DNA from: Armatimonadota bacterium
GTDB taxonomy: Bacteria > Armatimonadota > Fimbriimonadia > Fimbriimonadales > Fimbriimonadaceae
Assembly (NCBI GenBank): GCA_023423495.1
Contig: JAFAFM010000181.1
Span: 1 to 6,039, forward strand
DNA: 6,039 nucleotides
Direction of reading: 5' to 3'
The translations under genes were made by a program, and so were the position numbers. Below are positions 1 through 6,004 of this stretch, piece by piece (within the stretch, counting starts at the first letter, position 1; each line of letters starts with the position of its first letter). A model generated the notes under the pieces. The model saw only the letters and a list, made by a program, of their open reading frames with translations, was not told the origin of the DNA and did no database searches.

Positions 1-410
1 TTCTTGGGTTGACCTTCCTCCTGGGCGGCGAGCGTTTCGTCGAATTGGATCGTGAGGAGGTGTAGCAGGGTGAGAACGATGAGCCCGGTTGCCAATACCA
101 ACGCCCAGCCCATCCCCAGCTGCCCGATCGCCAGACCGCTGAATACTGATGTGATGGCGAAACCCAGTCCAGCAGCCGATCCGACCAATCCGTTGGCTTT
201 GTCCCGATTCTCATCCTCGACAAGGATGGTGACTGTCGTCGCAAGAGCGATCTGCCGAATGTTTCCGATGATACAGCCGGACAGAACCAGGAGGATGAAA
301 GCCCAAAAGGTCGGGCTTGAAAGTCTCAAGAGTTCCGCTTTGCTGGAGTTGAAGTAGACAAGATTAGCGGCGAGGAACGCTACCAATGTGCCGACATTTG
401 AAACGATCAT
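1..410 (-). CDS. MFS transporter, downstream part after a frameshift (3' end beyond window)
   Basis: This is the continuation of the transporter whose N-terminus lies at 407-616, read one base out of frame from it. From the ATG at 410 the minus strand stays open for 136 codons to the window edge. The product begins MIVSNVGTLVAFLAANL and carries several hydrophobic segments. It includes a long helix (about residues 35-52, WAFILLVLSGCIIG), an acidic cytoplasmic stretch VEDENRDKANGLVGSA, and further helices (AGLGFAITSVFSGLAIG, then GWALVLATGLIVLTLLHLL). It ends in an acidic, Gln-rich stretch at the edge. The VEDENRDKANGL segment is typical of the MFS_3/EntS-like group of drug or siderophore exporters; the substrate cannot be read from this. 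The ATG overlaps the TGA of the upstream part as ATGA, so reinitiation is possible, but no Shine-Dalgarno precedes it. If the frameshift is a sequencing error, this and 407-616 are one gene. Confidence 0.8.
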   Translation of the reverse strand, partial: MIVSNVGTLVAFLAANLVYFNSSKAELLRLSSPTFWAFILLVLSGCIIGNIRQIALATTVTILVEDENRDKANGLVGSAAGLGFAITSVFSGLAIGQLGMGWALVLATGLIVLTLLHLLTIQFDETLAAQEEGQPK

Positions 411-616
411 CGCCGTTCGCTTTTTGTTTGGTCCACAATTGACCCGAAAAAGACTCCGCAAGCGGACACCAGAAGCATGTAGGAGCCGCCAATGATCGAT
501 GTGGCCATCACCGAGCGAGTCTCAAGGTACACCCAGAAGGTCACAGCGAACCACACGAAGCTGGTGGCCGTCATGGCTGCCACGCTGTTTGCCAACAGGC
601 GATAGAAGAGCTTCAC
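407..616 (-). CDS. MFS transporter, N-terminal part ended early by a frameshift
   Basis: The 69-residue product starts at GTG 616, 18 bases after the stop of the phosphatase gene. It begins MKLFYRLLANS and has two membrane helices (about residues 12-30 and 40-57). It then enters the loop 2-3 signature of the major facilitator family (GSIVDQTK, G58 and D62), where the frame breaks and terminates as SERR-stop. Adding one A to the five-A run (minus strand; TTTTT at 421-425 on the plus strand) restores QTKKRTAMIVSNVG, which joins smoothly to the downstream part. A 69-residue MFS protein cannot work alone, since the family normally has about 400 residues and 12 helices. So this is a sequencing error, a real inactivating mutation, or a gene rescued by slippage or reinitiation. 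No clear Shine-Dalgarno precedes GTG 616; translation may be coupled to the phosphatase gene. Confidence 0.8.
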   Translation of the reverse strand: MKLFYRLLANSVAAMTATSFVWFAVTFWVYLETRSVMATSIIGGSYMLLVSACGVFFGSIVDQTKSERR

Positions 617-634
617 CGGGCGAATTTTACGTGT

Positions 635-1510
635 TTAGCGCGAGAAGGCCGCAAACAGCTCTTCCACCCGGGTTCGGTGGACCAAGAACACCTCATGCTC
701 CCGCATGGTGCCCTCCGACAAAAATTGAGGCGCGATCTCAACAAGTTTCTCGCCCTGAACGGCCATCTCTACAAATCCGAGTCGACGGCTAATCCCCATC
801 ACCGGGCAGTAATCCCAAGGGGTGTTTAGGAACGGCTCCAGCACGATCGCCCCGATTTCGCCCTTCCAGAGCCGGGCCACGTCCACTCCGATGCTGCCAC
901 CCGAAACTTCCATGCTCCGAAACGCCCCTCCGAACTTAGTACCACGGGCCACGCATTGGACCTTCTTTGAGAAGTAGTCGGGTTCGGATCGTAGGCTCAC
1001 ATAGGAATCCCGCAACGGGAACGTCGGCTGAGTTAACTTGACCGTGGCATTGTAATCGGTGATCCGGTGCACGTTCGGGGAACCGGGCCGAAATCCATAA
1101 ATCTCGTGCGTCATCACGTCGCCGATGTATGCCCCAATGACTTCACCCTTGCTTACTAACGAGATCATGGTGCCAATGGCATGGGATTGCCGGCGAATAA
1201 ATGCCTTTGTGCCATCCAGGGGGTCGACGGTAAAGAAGAGATCTTCGCCAGGGATCTCGCACGGGAGGCTGAGCTTGTCTTCTTCCGCAATAATTCCGTA
1301 TCCGGGAAAGCACTCCTTGAGAGCCCGCTCATAGATGGTCTGGGCAGCCCGGTCGGCGGAAGTCAGGAAGTCCTGACGGTTATTGAGGCCAACCTTCTCG
1401 ATGACCTCGAAGTCGTTAAAATGGCGTCGAATAGCAAAAATTGCGCGACGAACGGCCTCCTTCATGATAATGCCGGCGGCGTGACCGTTCAGATTTCCGG
1501 GAAGCTGCAA
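635..1510 (-). CDS. Inositol-monophosphatase-family phosphatase (histidinol-phosphatase or CysQ-like)
   Basis: The 291-residue cytoplasmic protein belongs to the Mg2+-dependent, Li+-sensitive inositol monophosphatase superfamily, which removes phosphate from small molecules such as inositol phosphate, histidinol phosphate or 3'-phosphoadenosine phosphates. The metal-binding residues are visible in order: GIIAEED (E76), the signature VDPLDGTKAF (D96, D99, T101) and WDYCPVMGI (D233). GGSIGVDVARLWKGEIGA (about 204-221) matches the helix that usually precedes the last motif. Length fits the family (about 260-290). The last motif lacks the common WDxAAG glycine pattern, so substrate assignment is unsafe; HisN-type histidinol phosphatase is one option. 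The start is taken as TTG 1510 because GGAGGT (1521-1526) lies 10 bases upstream inside the end of hslV. An ATG at 1465 (residue 16) is the alternative but has no Shine-Dalgarno. The gene begins 3 bases after the hslV stop, suggesting coupled translation. Confidence 0.9.
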   Translation of the reverse strand: MQLPGNLNGHAAGIIMKEAVRRAIFAIRRHFNDFEVIEKVGLNNRQDFLTSADRAAQTIYERALKECFPGYGIIAEEDKLSLPCEIPGEDLFFTVDPLDGTKAFIRRQSHAIGTMISLVSKGEVIGAYIGDVMTHEIYGFRPGSPNVHRITDYNATVKLTQPTFPLRDSYVSLRSEPDYFSKKVQCVARGTKFGGAFRSMEVSGGSIGVDVARLWKGEIGAIVLEPFLNTPWDYCPVMGISRRLGFVEMAVQGEKLVEIAPQFLSEGTMREHEVFLVHRTRVEELFAAFSR

Positions 1511-1513
1511 ACC

Positions 1514-2044
1514 CTAAACTACCTCCAGTGTGATCTCGTGATTTGTATAGACGCAAATGTCGGCCGCAATTCCGATTGCCCGCTCGGCAATGGTCTTCGC
1601 ATCCAGCTCGGTATTCTCCACCAGCGCCCTGGCCGCGGCGAGGGCGAATGATCCCCCAGATCCAATGCCCGCAACGCCATCATCCGGCTCGATGACGTTG
1701 CCATTGCCCGCGACCAGAAGCAGCGATTCCTTGTCTGCAACGAGCATCAGCGCGTCCAGTTGGCGGAGAATCTTGTCGGTCCGCCATTCCTTGGCAAATT
1801 CGATCGCGGCCCGCTTCAGGTTTCCGGCAAAGGCTTCAAGCTTGGATTCGAACTTGTCCTGTAGCGCCTGAGCGTCGGCAACTGATCCGGCAAACCCGCA
1901 GACCACTTTCCCTCCCGCCAACCTTCGGACCTTTTTGGCGTGGTGTTTCAGCACGGTTGCCTCACCCATCGTCACCTGCCCATCCGCGGCAATGGCCGTC
2001 TGGCCGTTTCTCGTGACTCCAATCACGGTTGTGGAACGAATCAT
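1514..2044 (-). CDS. hslV: ATP-dependent protease peptidase subunit HslV (ClpQ)
   Basis: HslV is the proteasome-like, N-terminal-threonine peptidase that forms a double-hexamer core and degrades proteins delivered by the HslU (ClpY) ATPase in the cytoplasm. The 176-residue product has family features along its whole length: [21 protein letters not shown] at the start, [47 protein letters not shown] and a C-terminal [13 protein letters not shown]. Threonine 5 would be the catalytic Thr1 after a four-residue propeptide (MIRS). D21 and K37 then correspond to D17 and K33 of the mature enzyme, and S129 lies in the GSGG loop. The frame is open far upstream, but homology begins only here. GGAGGT at 2057-2062 supports a start at ATG 2044 or the adjacent TTG 2047. 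It is the first gene of a minus-strand block. HslU is not in the window. Confidence 0.96.
   Translation of the reverse strand: MIRSTTVIGVTRNGQTAIAADGQVTMGEATVLKHHAKKVRRLAGGKVVCGFAGSVADAQALQDKFESKLEAFAGNLKRAAIEFAKEWRTDKILRQLDALMLVADKESLLLVAGNGNVIEPDDGVAGIGSGGSFALAAARALVENTELDAKTIAERAIGIAADICVYTNHEITLEVV
1521..1526 (-). promoter_or_regulatory. Ribosome binding site of the phosphatase gene, inside the hslV end
   Basis: GGAGGT on the minus strand lies in the last sense codons of hslV (Leu-Glu-Val), ten bases from TTG 1510. It supports the TTG start over ATG 1465 for the phosphatase. Confidence 0.6.
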
Positions 2045-2056
2045 CAAGATCACCCT

Positions 2057-2062
2057 ACCTCC
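2057..2062 (-). promoter_or_regulatory. Ribosome binding site of hslV
   Basis: GGAGGT on the minus strand lies 12 bases from ATG 2044 and nine bases from the in-frame TTG 2047. It rules out the long upstream reading frame as the true start. The spacing slightly favours TTG, and codon type favours ATG; the product differs by one residue. Confidence 0.7.
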
Positions 2063-2092
2063 GAATCTCGGTTCGGCAACGTCTTTACTCAG

Positions 2093-3355
2093 GTGGGCAC
2101 GGCGAATTCTCTGAAGGGCACAATATTGGGCGGCCTTACGGCGCTTTTGGCGACTATCGCCGCGGTCGTGAATTTGGTCCAGAACAACGTGCCGATCGCT
2201 TTGCTTTCGGTCGTTGTGGCGCTGACAGGTTATGCCGCCATGCGTTCTTTTGGAGTCCAAATGGCGGCGGCGAATGAGCGGATCATCCACTTGACCAAGA
2301 AAAGCGATCGAACCTCTGACCAGCTCAATCGCCAGCGCAGAACCGTTGAAGCCCTCGCCGACGGCCTGGAAACCGCCATTTTTATCTGTAATGGACAAGC
2401 TGAAGTGCGCTACGCAAATCGCCGGGCAAAGGAGCTTTTTCGCACGGATGAACCAGTCGGCCAGCCTTTGATCGCGGTGACGCTGAGCCACGAACTCGAA
2501 CAACTTGTGCAAAGCGCCGTGCAGGAGAATTCGGCCCAGGTAGGGGAGCTCACGTTCTCTCATCCGGTGGAGAGAATCGGCCTCGCCAAAGCCTGGCCCG
2601 GGGTGGAACAAGCCGTCTTCCTAAGCATCTACGAGATCACCGAGCTGCGGCGACTCGAACGCGTCCGGAAGGATTTTGTAAGCAACGTGTCACACGAGTT
2701 TCGAACGCCCCTAACCATTATTCGGTCGATGGCGGAAACCTTGCATGACGAGAAACCGCCTTCCACGGAAATGCTGGATCGGTACTTGCCTAAGATCATT
2801 GATGAGGTCGATCGCTTGGCTGCAATCTCCAGCGACCTCCTCATCCTGAGTTCGGCCGAGACCAATGCAGTGGTCAAGGAAAGATGCGACCTTGCCGCAC
2901 TCTGCCAGCAAGCAATCGATCAGCTAGCACGCCGTGCCGGGGACAAAGGTATTGAGGTGCGATTCGTAGGTAGCGATTCCCTGATCGTCCCGGCAAATGT
3001 GGGCCAGATGAGGCAGGTAATCCTCAACTTGCTCGAAAACGCCATCCAATACAGCAAGGACGGGGAGATCGTGGTCGAGATCCACAGTGACGACCAGTGG
3101 GCGACATTGAAGGTGTCAGACTCGGGATTGGGGATTCCAAGTGAGCACCACTCTCGAATTTTTGAGCGCTTTTACCGAGTCGACCGCAGCCGCTCCCGTG
3201 ATTCCGGGGGCACAGGGTTGGGGCTAAGTATCGTGCGACACATCGTTGAAGCCCATGGCGGAAGTGTGCAGGTCGAGTCGGCTCTGAACGTGGGATCCAC
3301 CTTCGAGGTAAGACTGCCACTCGACGGAACCGAAAAACTCGATGAAACCAACTAG
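2093..3355 (+). CDS. PhoR-type sensor histidine kinase
   Basis: The 420-residue membrane protein is a two-component sensor that autophosphorylates on histidine and passes phosphate to a response regulator. Domains in order: an N-terminal hairpin of two membrane helices (about 11-29 and 34-50) with almost no external loop; a linker helix (58-88) likely to be coiled coil; a PAS-like domain (about 89-183); the H-box [13 protein letters not shown] with phospho-acceptor H201; the N-box [14 protein letters not shown] (308-321); the G1 box SDSGLGIP (342-349); an F-box ([13 protein letters not shown]); and the G2 box [19 protein letters not shown]. The PAS-HisKA-HATPase order with two N-terminal helices resembles PhoR/WalK, but the signal is unknown. 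No periplasmic sensor domain is present, so sensing may be intramembrane or cytoplasmic. The start is uncertain: GTG 2093 keeps a lysine before helix 1 but lacks a Shine-Dalgarno; TTG 2126 has AAGGG seven bases upstream and would give 409 residues. No response regulator is adjacent. Confidence 0.94.
   Translation: MGTANSLKGTILGGLTALLATIAAVVNLVQNNVPIALLSVVVALTGYAAMRSFGVQMAAANERIIHLTKKSDRTSDQLNRQRRTVEALADGLETAIFICNGQAEVRYANRRAKELFRTDEPVGQPLIAVTLSHELEQLVQSAVQENSAQVGELTFSHPVERIGLAKAWPGVEQAVFLSIYEITELRRLERVRKDFVSNVSHEFRTPLTIIRSMAETLHDEKPPSTEMLDRYLPKIIDEVDRLAAISSDLLILSSAETNAVVKERCDLAALCQQAIDQLARRAGDKGIEVRFVGSDSLIVPANVGQMRQVILNLLENAIQYSKDGEIVVEIHSDDQWATLKVSDSGLGIPSEHHSRIFERFYRVDRSRSRDSGGTGLGLSIVRHIVEAHGGSVQVESALNVGSTFEVRLPLDGTEKLDETN
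2114..2118 (+). promoter_or_regulatory. Possible ribosome binding site for an alternative kinase start
   Basis: AAGGG lies seven bases before TTG 2126, an in-frame alternative start of the histidine kinase. If used, the kinase would begin directly at its first membrane helix and the gap to hslV would grow from 48 to 81 bases, leaving more room for divergent promoters. Confidence 0.4.
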
Positions 3356-3734
3356 CTTCATGGCGCTGGCTTGCCTGCTTGCCTTTTTTGCCGTCGGCTT
3401 GGGAGCTTTTGGGGCTCACATCCTCCGGGATAGGCTCTCAGAGTCCATGTTGGAAACATTCCGAACGGGAGTCGATTATCATGCTCTCCATGCCATCGCG
3501 CTTCTCTTCGTCGCGATGCTCTGGCGGGCGAACCCAGAAGCAACCAAGCTGAAGTGGACTTGCATCCTCTTCAGCTTGGGCATTCTGATCTTTTCAGGAA
3601 GCCTCTATGCACTCGCGCTTTCGGGAGTTCGATGGCTAGGCGCCATTACCCCGATCGGCGGAGTTTGCTTCCTTACAGGATGGCTTATCGCAGCGGTGGC
3701 GGTGGCTTCACTCCCGGAATATCGGAATTCGTAA
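3342..3734 (+). CDS. DUF423 family small membrane protein (YgdD-like)
   Basis: The 130-residue protein belongs to the DUF423 family of small inner-membrane proteins (relatives YgdD of E. coli and YwdK of B. subtilis), whose function is not established. Diagnostic stretches are LGAFGAH near residue 20, TGVDYHALHAIALL (about 42-55), IFSGSLYALALSG (83-95) and ITPIGGVCFLTGWL (102-115). Four membrane helices are predicted by eye at about 7-28, 46-62, 72-93 and 98-124, and the length is normal for the family. Its ATG lies 14 bases inside the end of the histidine kinase gene in another frame, which implies co-transcription and probably coupled translation; only a weak GGAA precedes it. Its last 50 bases overlap, on the opposite strand, the end of the small stalk-domain gene. 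Whether it acts with the kinase is unknown. Confidence 0.93.
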   Translation: MKPTSFMALACLLAFFAVGLGAFGAHILRDRLSESMLETFRTGVDYHALHAIALLFVAMLWRANPEATKLKWTCILFSLGILIFSGSLYALALSGVRWLGAITPIGGVCFLTGWLIAAVAVASLPEYRNS

Positions 3735-4134
3735 AGATGTCCACAGTGTTGGTCGATTTCGTGAAATTCACGTCGGCACCCAACGATTCGGCAATGAACC
3801 TCAGCGGAACCATCATTCGACCGTTGATCGTCATGGGCGGGACATCCAATTCGATTTCCGCCCCGTTCCGCTTCGCGATGTTGTCGCCAGCACGAAGCTC
3901 GATACTTTCGTTTGCCCGTTTGGCGGCAACCCGATGATGTACCGGGTTGTACTCAACGTACGCGCCGATCGCTTCAAAAACGCCACGAACCGGCACCATC
4001 ATTCGCCCGGTAACGGTTTGCGGCTTCGTTCCCTTGAAGTCCACCGCTTTTCCATTCACCTTAACCACCGCCGTCGGCCCCAAGGCAAGGGCCGAGGCGC
4101 TAACGCAAATCAATCCAAACAATAATCGTTTCAT
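3685..4134 (-). CDS. Secreted copper amine oxidase N-terminal-like (stalk) domain protein, short form
   Basis: The 149-residue protein has a signal peptide (MKRLLFGLICVSASALA, cleavage likely after ALA near residue 17) followed by one stalk domain of the Cu_amine_oxidN1 type (about residues 22-135). The domain shows its two internal half-repeats: VTGRMMVPVRGVFEAIGAYVEY and INGRMMVPLRFIAESLGADVNF. It ends in a short proline-rich tail (PGVKPPPPLR). No amine oxidase catalytic domain is present, so it is not an oxidase; such domains occur in bacterial cell-surface proteins of unclear role. The start is ATG 4134 rather than ATG 4140, because AAGG (4141-4144) is six bases from the former and directly abuts the latter. 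That Shine-Dalgarno overlaps the stop codon of the upstream 549-residue stalk protein, so the two genes are almost certainly one translationally coupled unit. The two stalk domains are clearly paralogous. Confidence 0.9.
   Translation of the reverse strand: MKRLLFGLICVSASALALGPTAVVKVNGKAVDFKGTKPQTVTGRMMVPVRGVFEAIGAYVEYNPVHHRVAAKRANESIELRAGDNIAKRNGAEIELDVPPMTINGRMMVPLRFIAESLGADVNFTKSTNTVDIFTNSDIPGVKPPPPLR
3809..4005. repeat. Two copies of an 11-base direct repeat within the small stalk gene
   Basis: ACCATCATTCG (plus strand) occurs at 3809-3819 and again at 3995-4005, exactly 62 codons apart and in frame. Both copies encode the GRMMV residues of the two half-repeats of the stalk domain. The near-identity at DNA level at this spot may come from the domain's internal duplication or from codon constraint. 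Confidence 0.6.
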
Positions 4135-4140
4135 GGTCAT

Positions 4141-4145
4141 CCTTA
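4141..4145 (-). promoter_or_regulatory. Ribosome binding site overlapping a stop codon
   Basis: On the minus strand the stop TAA (4145-4143) of the larger stalk gene runs into GG, forming TAAGG. AAGG is six bases from ATG 4134 of the small stalk gene. A ribosome finishing the first gene stands on the loading site of the second, which suggests coupled translation. Confidence 0.7.
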
Positions 4146-5792
4146 TCTCTTCAAGGTGATGGTAGTCGGCTCAGAACGGGCATCATCCTCACCTAAGGTT
4201 ACAAGCGTGAGAGTGTAAGTTATGTCGCTCCGACCGAGTCCTGTATCGAGGTCGATTTCCTTGGTTTCCCAGTTTCCACGGGCGTCCGCTTCAACTTCGA
4301 CTTCTCCGATGACGCCGCGCATGGGAATCGCCCCCAACACTCTCTGGCTGAACTCGATTCGAAGCAACACTCGAGCGTTGGGATCAGCTTTACCGCGGAA
4401 GGTTGCAGTCCTACCTACATTGCCGCCGTTCGTGTGGGAAGAGATCGTGGGCGGCGTTAACCGGTCGTTCCCGGCAACCTTGGTGCCCAGCGAAACGTCG
4501 GTGGTGAAAGTCTCGCCCGATCGCGTCTTCATCCTTGCTGTCGCGACCATTCCGTCCAAGCGATCGGTGCGTCGCACAACGTAGGACGCAGTGTACTTTC
4601 CTGCCGTAGTTTCTTCCATGGTGAGCGTGCGCAAATCTCCGAGTTGTAACGAGACTGTAGCACCGGGTTCGCCGGTCAGCGTGAATGTAATCTCGTCTCC
4701 CGGCTGGATAACGCGCGCGGCATTGTGAGTAAATGACGTAATAACATTGGCCTTGTCGACGATGGTGAACTCCCAGGTTTTGGTCGCCCGGTTACCCGCT
4801 TGGTCATAAACCTCGATCGCGACCTCGTGCCTCCCGGCGGTCAAGGCGTACGTCGGCCGGTATGCCAACAAGCTAGACGTGATCGTTGCATCACGCGTGA
4901 CATCCTTGGCATCGATCAGGAGCCTAACACGTGAAGCATCTACGCCTGATCCGCTCTGGTCCGAAAAGACGGCGGTAATGCTCGGACGGAGCGCGTTGAC
5001 GCGGCCGTTGTCGGCCGGTGTGGTGCTAGAAATAGTTGGAGGCAAGTTGTCGATCTGGAAGGTTTCGGAAGCCTGAATTAGCCGCTCACTCTGGCCTACT
5101 CTAAGCCTTGCGATTACTGTCGCTTTGCTGACCGTCACTTCCGAACGGTTGGTCGCTGGAACCGTATAGCTGCCGGTGTAGACGCCACGGGTCGTCTCGC
5201 GCAGGGCGATATCCCGCACGACGCCCGGTATTTGAACACTGGCCGTCCCACCGGGGGTGCCCCGAAGCGTGAACTCCAAGATCGCGCCACCACGAAGAGT
5301 GTCGCTGCCTGTTACGTCAAACCGCTCGATCTCAACCGAGCCGCCGGTGACCGGTGGGTCGGTTGGGTCTGGTTGGACCCCACCTTCCGTAGAAATGCGA
5401 ACTGCGTTAGCGGTGGCATCCCACAGCACTTGGGCACCAAGCGCTTCTCCCATGAACCGCAACGGCACAAGCGTGCTGCCGCGATACTCCATCGCAGGAA
5501 CATCGAGCATAACTTGGCGACCGTTGAGGGTTGCAATCCGTTGCCCGAGAGTCAACTGCAGGTCCACGTCTCCGCGATTAGCAGTAACAGTTTTGGTAGC
5601 CGCCTGGTAGCTGACGTAGGCTCCCATCTTTTCCATCACTCCGCGAAGCGGTACGAGCACACGACCACTCACTCTTTGAGGGCCCGCGCCGGAAAACATC
5701 ACCGGCTCTCCGTTCACATAAACGGAGATTCCTTGGCTAACCGATAAACAACTTGCGGCTATACCACAAAGAATCAATCCTTGTTTAAACAT
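4143..5792 (-). CDS. Secreted stalk-domain protein with four Ig-like modules
   Basis: The 549-residue exported protein starts with a short signal peptide (MFKQGLILCGIAASCLSVSQ, about 1-20). Next comes a Cu_amine_oxidN1 stalk domain (about 21-135) with VSGRVLVPLRGVMEKMGAYVSY and YRGSTLVPLRFMGEALGAQVLW as its half-repeats, then a PDPTDPPVTGG linker (131-141). Four beta-rich modules follow: 143-238, 241-336 (an Ig-like domain with DASRVRLLIDAKDV and EVAIEVYDQAGNRATKTWEFT), 340-430 and 437-549. Modules one and three are repeats of each other. No enzyme motif or cell-wall anchor signal is visible, so the likely role is structural or adhesive at the cell surface; this is inference. Cysteine 15 in AASC could be a weak lipobox. 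The start is ATG 5792 because AAGGAG (5801-5806) sits eight bases upstream; ATG 5798 is only two bases from it, and the open frame up to 5846 lacks signal-peptide character. It is the first gene of a two-gene unit. Confidence 0.9.
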   Translation of the reverse strand: MFKQGLILCGIAASCLSVSQGISVYVNGEPVMFSGAGPQRVSGRVLVPLRGVMEKMGAYVSYQAATKTVTANRGDVDLQLTLGQRIATLNGRQVMLDVPAMEYRGSTLVPLRFMGEALGAQVLWDATANAVRISTEGGVQPDPTDPPVTGGSVEIERFDVTGSDTLRGGAILEFTLRGTPGGTASVQIPGVVRDIALRETTRGVYTGSYTVPATNRSEVTVSKATVIARLRVGQSERLIQASETFQIDNLPPTISSTTPADNGRVNALRPSITAVFSDQSGSGVDASRVRLLIDAKDVTRDATITSSLLAYRPTYALTAGRHEVAIEVYDQAGNRATKTWEFTIVDKANVITSFTHNAARVIQPGDEITFTLTGEPGATVSLQLGDLRTLTMEETTAGKYTASYVVRRTDRLDGMVATARMKTRSGETFTTDVSLGTKVAGNDRLTPPTISSHTNGGNVGRTATFRGKADPNARVLLRIEFSQRVLGAIPMRGVIGEVEVEADARGNWETKEIDLDTGLGRSDITYTLTLVTLGEDDARSEPTTITLKR

Positions 5793-5800
5793 ATGCATAA

Positions 5801-5806
5801 CTCCTT
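5801..5806 (-). promoter_or_regulatory. Ribosome binding site of the 549-residue stalk protein
   Basis: AAGGAG on the minus strand is eight bases from ATG 5792 and only two bases from ATG 5798. It decides the start in favour of the product beginning MFKQG, which is also where the signal peptide begins. Confidence 0.8.
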
Positions 5807-5860
5807 CTTTCCAGAGACCGTATGCTGTGACTTCACTATTTATCACGGGGGTTCCCTATA

Positions 5861-5878
5861 GTCCCGAATATTCGGGAC
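5861..5878. promoter_or_regulatory. Perfect 18-base palindrome, possible operator
   Basis: GTCCCGAATATTCGGGAC is a perfect inverted repeat with no mismatches. It lies 68 bases upstream of the 549-residue stalk protein start and 126 bases upstream of the possible plus-strand start at 6005. A dimeric regulator could bind it and control one or both genes. As RNA it could fold into a seven-pair stem with an ATAT loop, but no T-run follows on either strand, so a terminator is unlikely. The binding factor is unknown; I do not recognise the site. Confidence 0.5.
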
Positions 5879-6004
5879 CAGCCGGTCGCTGTAATCGTTG
5901 CCTTCAGTCTTGGCGTCGTTCCAATCTCACTCCTTCCGCATAAACTCTTAGTCCTTTCTTACGACGCTAAACGGGCGGCGGCGGTCGAAATAGTAGGTGA
6001 GAAA

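Noticed and set aside
421..427. Programmed -1 frameshift site in the transporter
   Set aside because: The run ACA AAA AGC has only five A and is not a classic X XXY YYZ heptamer; no strong downstream stimulator was seen, so sequencing error or mutation is the simpler reading.
1181..1651. 156-codon plus-strand open frame opposite the phosphatase and hslV
   Set aside because: It spans the junction of two confidently assigned genes on the other strand and shows no recognisable motif.
1940..2092. Upstream extension of the kinase frame into hslV
   Set aside because: It is antisense to the conserved start of hslV and lacks membrane-protein character; the kinase's first helix begins after 2120.
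2045..2611. Upstream extension of the hslV frame by about 189 codons on the minus strand
   Set aside because: It lies antisense to the histidine kinase, shows no family similarity, and hslV has its own ribosome site at 2057-2062.
5232..5747. 171-codon plus-strand open frame opposite the stalk domain
   Set aside because: It is antisense to a well-supported domain, and its composition (many Arg, His and Ser) is typical of a shadow frame.
5793..5846. Longer start for the 549-residue stalk protein (18 extra residues)
   Set aside because: The ribosome site at 5801-5806 fits ATG 5792, and the extra residues would bury the signal peptide inside the protein.
5861..5878. Palindrome as an intrinsic terminator
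   Set aside because: The stem is GC-rich, but neither strand has a following T-run, and no gene ends nearby.
5793..5930. Sigma-70-like promoter for the stalk unit (candidate AT-rich GATAAAT near 5838-5844 on the minus strand)
   Set aside because: No matching -35 hexamer at acceptable spacing was found, and the promoter consensus for this lineage is uncertain.
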